This document shows positions 62,355 through 64,000 of a DNA stretch of 64,000 nucleotides, in pieces. The stretch comes from Paramacrobiotus metropolitanus. Taxonomy: Eukaryota > Tardigrada > Eutardigrada > Parachela > Macrobiotidae. Numbering within the stretch: position 1 is the stretch's first letter; every line of letters starts with the position of its first letter. The position numbers and the translations under genes are program-made. The DNA lies in the NCBI RefSeq assembly GCF_019649055.1, contig NW_026570222.1, positions 2,108,001 through 2,172,000 of the forward strand, written 5' to 3'. The notes beneath the pieces are model-generated. The model searched no databases. It saw only the letters and a list, made by a program, of their open reading frames with translations, and was not told the origin of the DNA.

Positions 62355-63809
62355 ATGGGCGAACCGACCGCGGATGTCTCAATGGAAGACATCGAAGCGA
62401 AACCTAACGTCTTTTCGCCACCTTCTTCTCTGGAAATCATGGGTGTTCTGCCCGCACTGGAAGCACCATTGAAAATACTGGTTCTGACCACTTCCCCCAA
62501 TGGGCCACTGTTAATCGAGTCTCTCCAAAGACTACCTGTGAGTGAAGGCACCCAGAGTCCAGTTGGCGAGACGGATACAGATCCTGTACATTCCGCAACT
62601 CCTGTTGTTCCCGAAGAATCGATTGTGTGAGTAAACGGCCGTAGCGGATAAGCATTGAAATAGTAACCCTCGCAAATTTCTAATACAGACCGCCTATATC
62701 CAATGGGGATGCGACATACGAGATGCCCATTTCTTCGCATGATATCGACCATCCATACTGTGAGTCTCAGTTGTGCACACGGCACAGTAAAAGTATAGTT
62801 AATACAACAGCTTAACACTAGTACTAAAATGTCTGTTTTAGCCTTTTACCGAATCAGCATCAAGCATTTAGTTGTAGTGCTTATCCTACAATATTTTTTT
62901 GGATGAAACGATCTGTTTGCTAGCTTTTTACCGGTTTCTGCGCATTGTATTGTACACTATGAATGCAAATACCCAGTGCCCACTAATTTCTGTTCTGTGT
63001 AACAGGTGCAAAGCCCATTGAACTGAAGTCTGAAACTGCCGAATCTGAGAAGAACTCCATTCCGGAGGCTCAATCACCAGAAACGGAAAAAAGCTCCTCC
63101 TCCTCTTCCACAGCGCGGCCAGCAAGTGTCAAGACCGAACTGTCGGAATTAATAAAGGAAATCCACAGCAGTGTATTCGAAGAGCACAAAACGCATCCTT
63201 CTCCGGTGTGGGCAAAACGCAAACTGCGAAGCTGTTATGTGGACGACCGAAAAAGTGTTCCCACGTGGTCAGTGTGCAGCAGCTGAGCTAAAAGACTCAC
63301 TGGTTTTGTGTCGGTTTTTAAGACTGATCTTTGTCTTTTTAGCGCTGATTTACTGGATGCGTACGAGATTGATGCTTTTCTCATTCCGGAAATGTCGGTT
63401 CAGGATGTGGCTGCGCTGGTACTAAAGTTGTTTGGTCCGAAGCGGAAATATTTGTCCAAAATATTTGAAGACGAGGTGAGAAAAATTGAGAAATATTTAT
63501 TGTGTGCAGCAGTGTGCACTGCACACAATATGAGCGGTCAGAGTAACTATTGCAAACTATGCAGTAGTTATTCGCTGACCGCTCGGCGCTCATAGCCATT
63601 TTTCTGGTTTCATTGATTTGCATTATTAACTACGCATTATTATTATGCTACGCATTATTAACTACGCATTTTGCATTATTAAGTCATTATTAACTACGCA
63701 TTTAATAATTAAATAATTAGTAAATTTATTGTGTTCTGAAAAGGGGAAAAGTCACAAGCCCCTTTCCGCATACGACAAGATGACATTCGAGCACAACAGC
63801 AAACCCTAA
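62355..63809 (+). CDS. Acidic Ser/Pro-rich protein of unknown function (five exons, 266 residues)
   Basis: Not recognised. Exons 62355-62626, 62689-62759, 63006-63264, 63343-63475 and 63744-63809 keep phase (2, 1, 2, 0). The start has a strong context (CACCATGG). N-terminal part (1-90) contains FSPPSSLEIMGVLPALEAPLKILVL. The middle is disordered and acidic with a Ser6 run (KSSSSSSTARP). Next is a helical, charged region (ELSELIKEIHSSVFEEHK) and a basic WAKRKLR segment. The best candidate for a folded part is about residues 205-245 (LLDAYEIDAFLIPEMSVQDVAALVLKLFGPKRKYLSKIFEDE). The last exon gives a short basic tail (GKSHKPLSAYDKM...) and stops at 63807-63809, with AATAAA at 63810-63815, immediately after the stop. 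The last exon is the least certain part, because its acceptor is short of pyrimidines. Confidence 0.58.
63490..63595. repeat. Two adjacent hairpins in the last intron of the acidic-protein gene
   Basis: First hairpin: TATTGTGTGCAG with CTGCACACAATA a few bases later (about 63498-63530). Second hairpin: GAGCGGTCAG (from 63533) with CTGACCGCTC (to 63585), whose inner arms GTAACTATTGC and GCAGTAGTTAT pair imperfectly. Two consecutive foldbacks in 100 bases suggest a small structured insertion such as a MITE, or an RNA element in the intron. Confidence 0.5.
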
Positions 63810-63815
63810 AATAAA
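63810..63815 (+). terminator. Polyadenylation signal AATAAA
   Basis: Sits directly after the proposed stop codon of the acidic-protein gene, so its 3' UTR would be very short. It supports the placement of the last exon. Confidence 0.45.
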
Positions 63816-64000
63816 TACAAACATCATTCCAGTGCTAGAAGTATGCGATTTGTAGACAAGACTAACATAAATGTCGATGAAAAGGAAGCCGAAACAGCAA
63901 GCTTACCATTAAGATAGAAGCGAGGTATTACAGTTTTTCCAAGGGATCATCTCATCTATATTCCGCGGGCAATCGAAGCTCGTACTTTGGTATCGAAAAC

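Noticed and set aside
62270-62818. 182-codon minus-strand frame
   Set aside because: Overlaps the plus-strand acidic-protein gene, which has a strong start context, a TATA box and phase-consistent introns.

Overview
The window is eukaryotic: coding exons are separated by short AT-rich GT-AG introns, intergenic DNA is AT-rich and satellite-bearing, and the genes belong to animal families. A TRPC channel of the TRPgamma type, a Nuclear Factor I gene, a DOT1L methyltransferase and a GALNT2 glycosyltransferase together suggest a small-genome ecdysozoan. A tardigrade is my best guess, but the window does not prove it. All exon models were built by hand by joining GT-AG boundaries that keep reading phase and family alignment. 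The number of coding bases is divisible by three in every model.

Left part (1-10.1 kb): a single-exon THUMPD1 gene (minus) lies head to head with a three-exon gene for a small PPxY-bearing membrane protein (plus), whose first intron holds a 51-bp satellite. This is followed by a complete 13-exon GALNT2 gene (minus). Middle left (10.1-24 kb): a spacer with a decayed piggyBac-like zinc-finger remnant, then a 17-exon TRPgamma-like channel gene (minus, 1117 residues). Middle (24-37.4 kb): a gene-poor stretch of about 13.5 kb in which I recognise no coding region.

Right part: a 20-exon DOT1L gene (plus, 951 residues) converges on a two-exon proline/serine-rich basic protein (minus). A 123-bp higher-order satellite (44.87-45.77 kb) and a 7-kb gene-poor spacer with a TTAA-ended foldback element come next. 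Then there is a 10-exon NFI transcription factor gene (plus, 677 residues) with one GC-AG intron. At the right end, a four-exon coiled-coil gene (minus) and a five-exon acidic protein gene with a TATA box (plus) are divergently paired; neither is recognised.

The genes are ordinary single animal genes rather than an operon or a dedicated system. The least explained items are the two GGTCACC-containing satellites, the foldback element, the intronic double hairpin near 63.5 kb and the three unassigned proteins.
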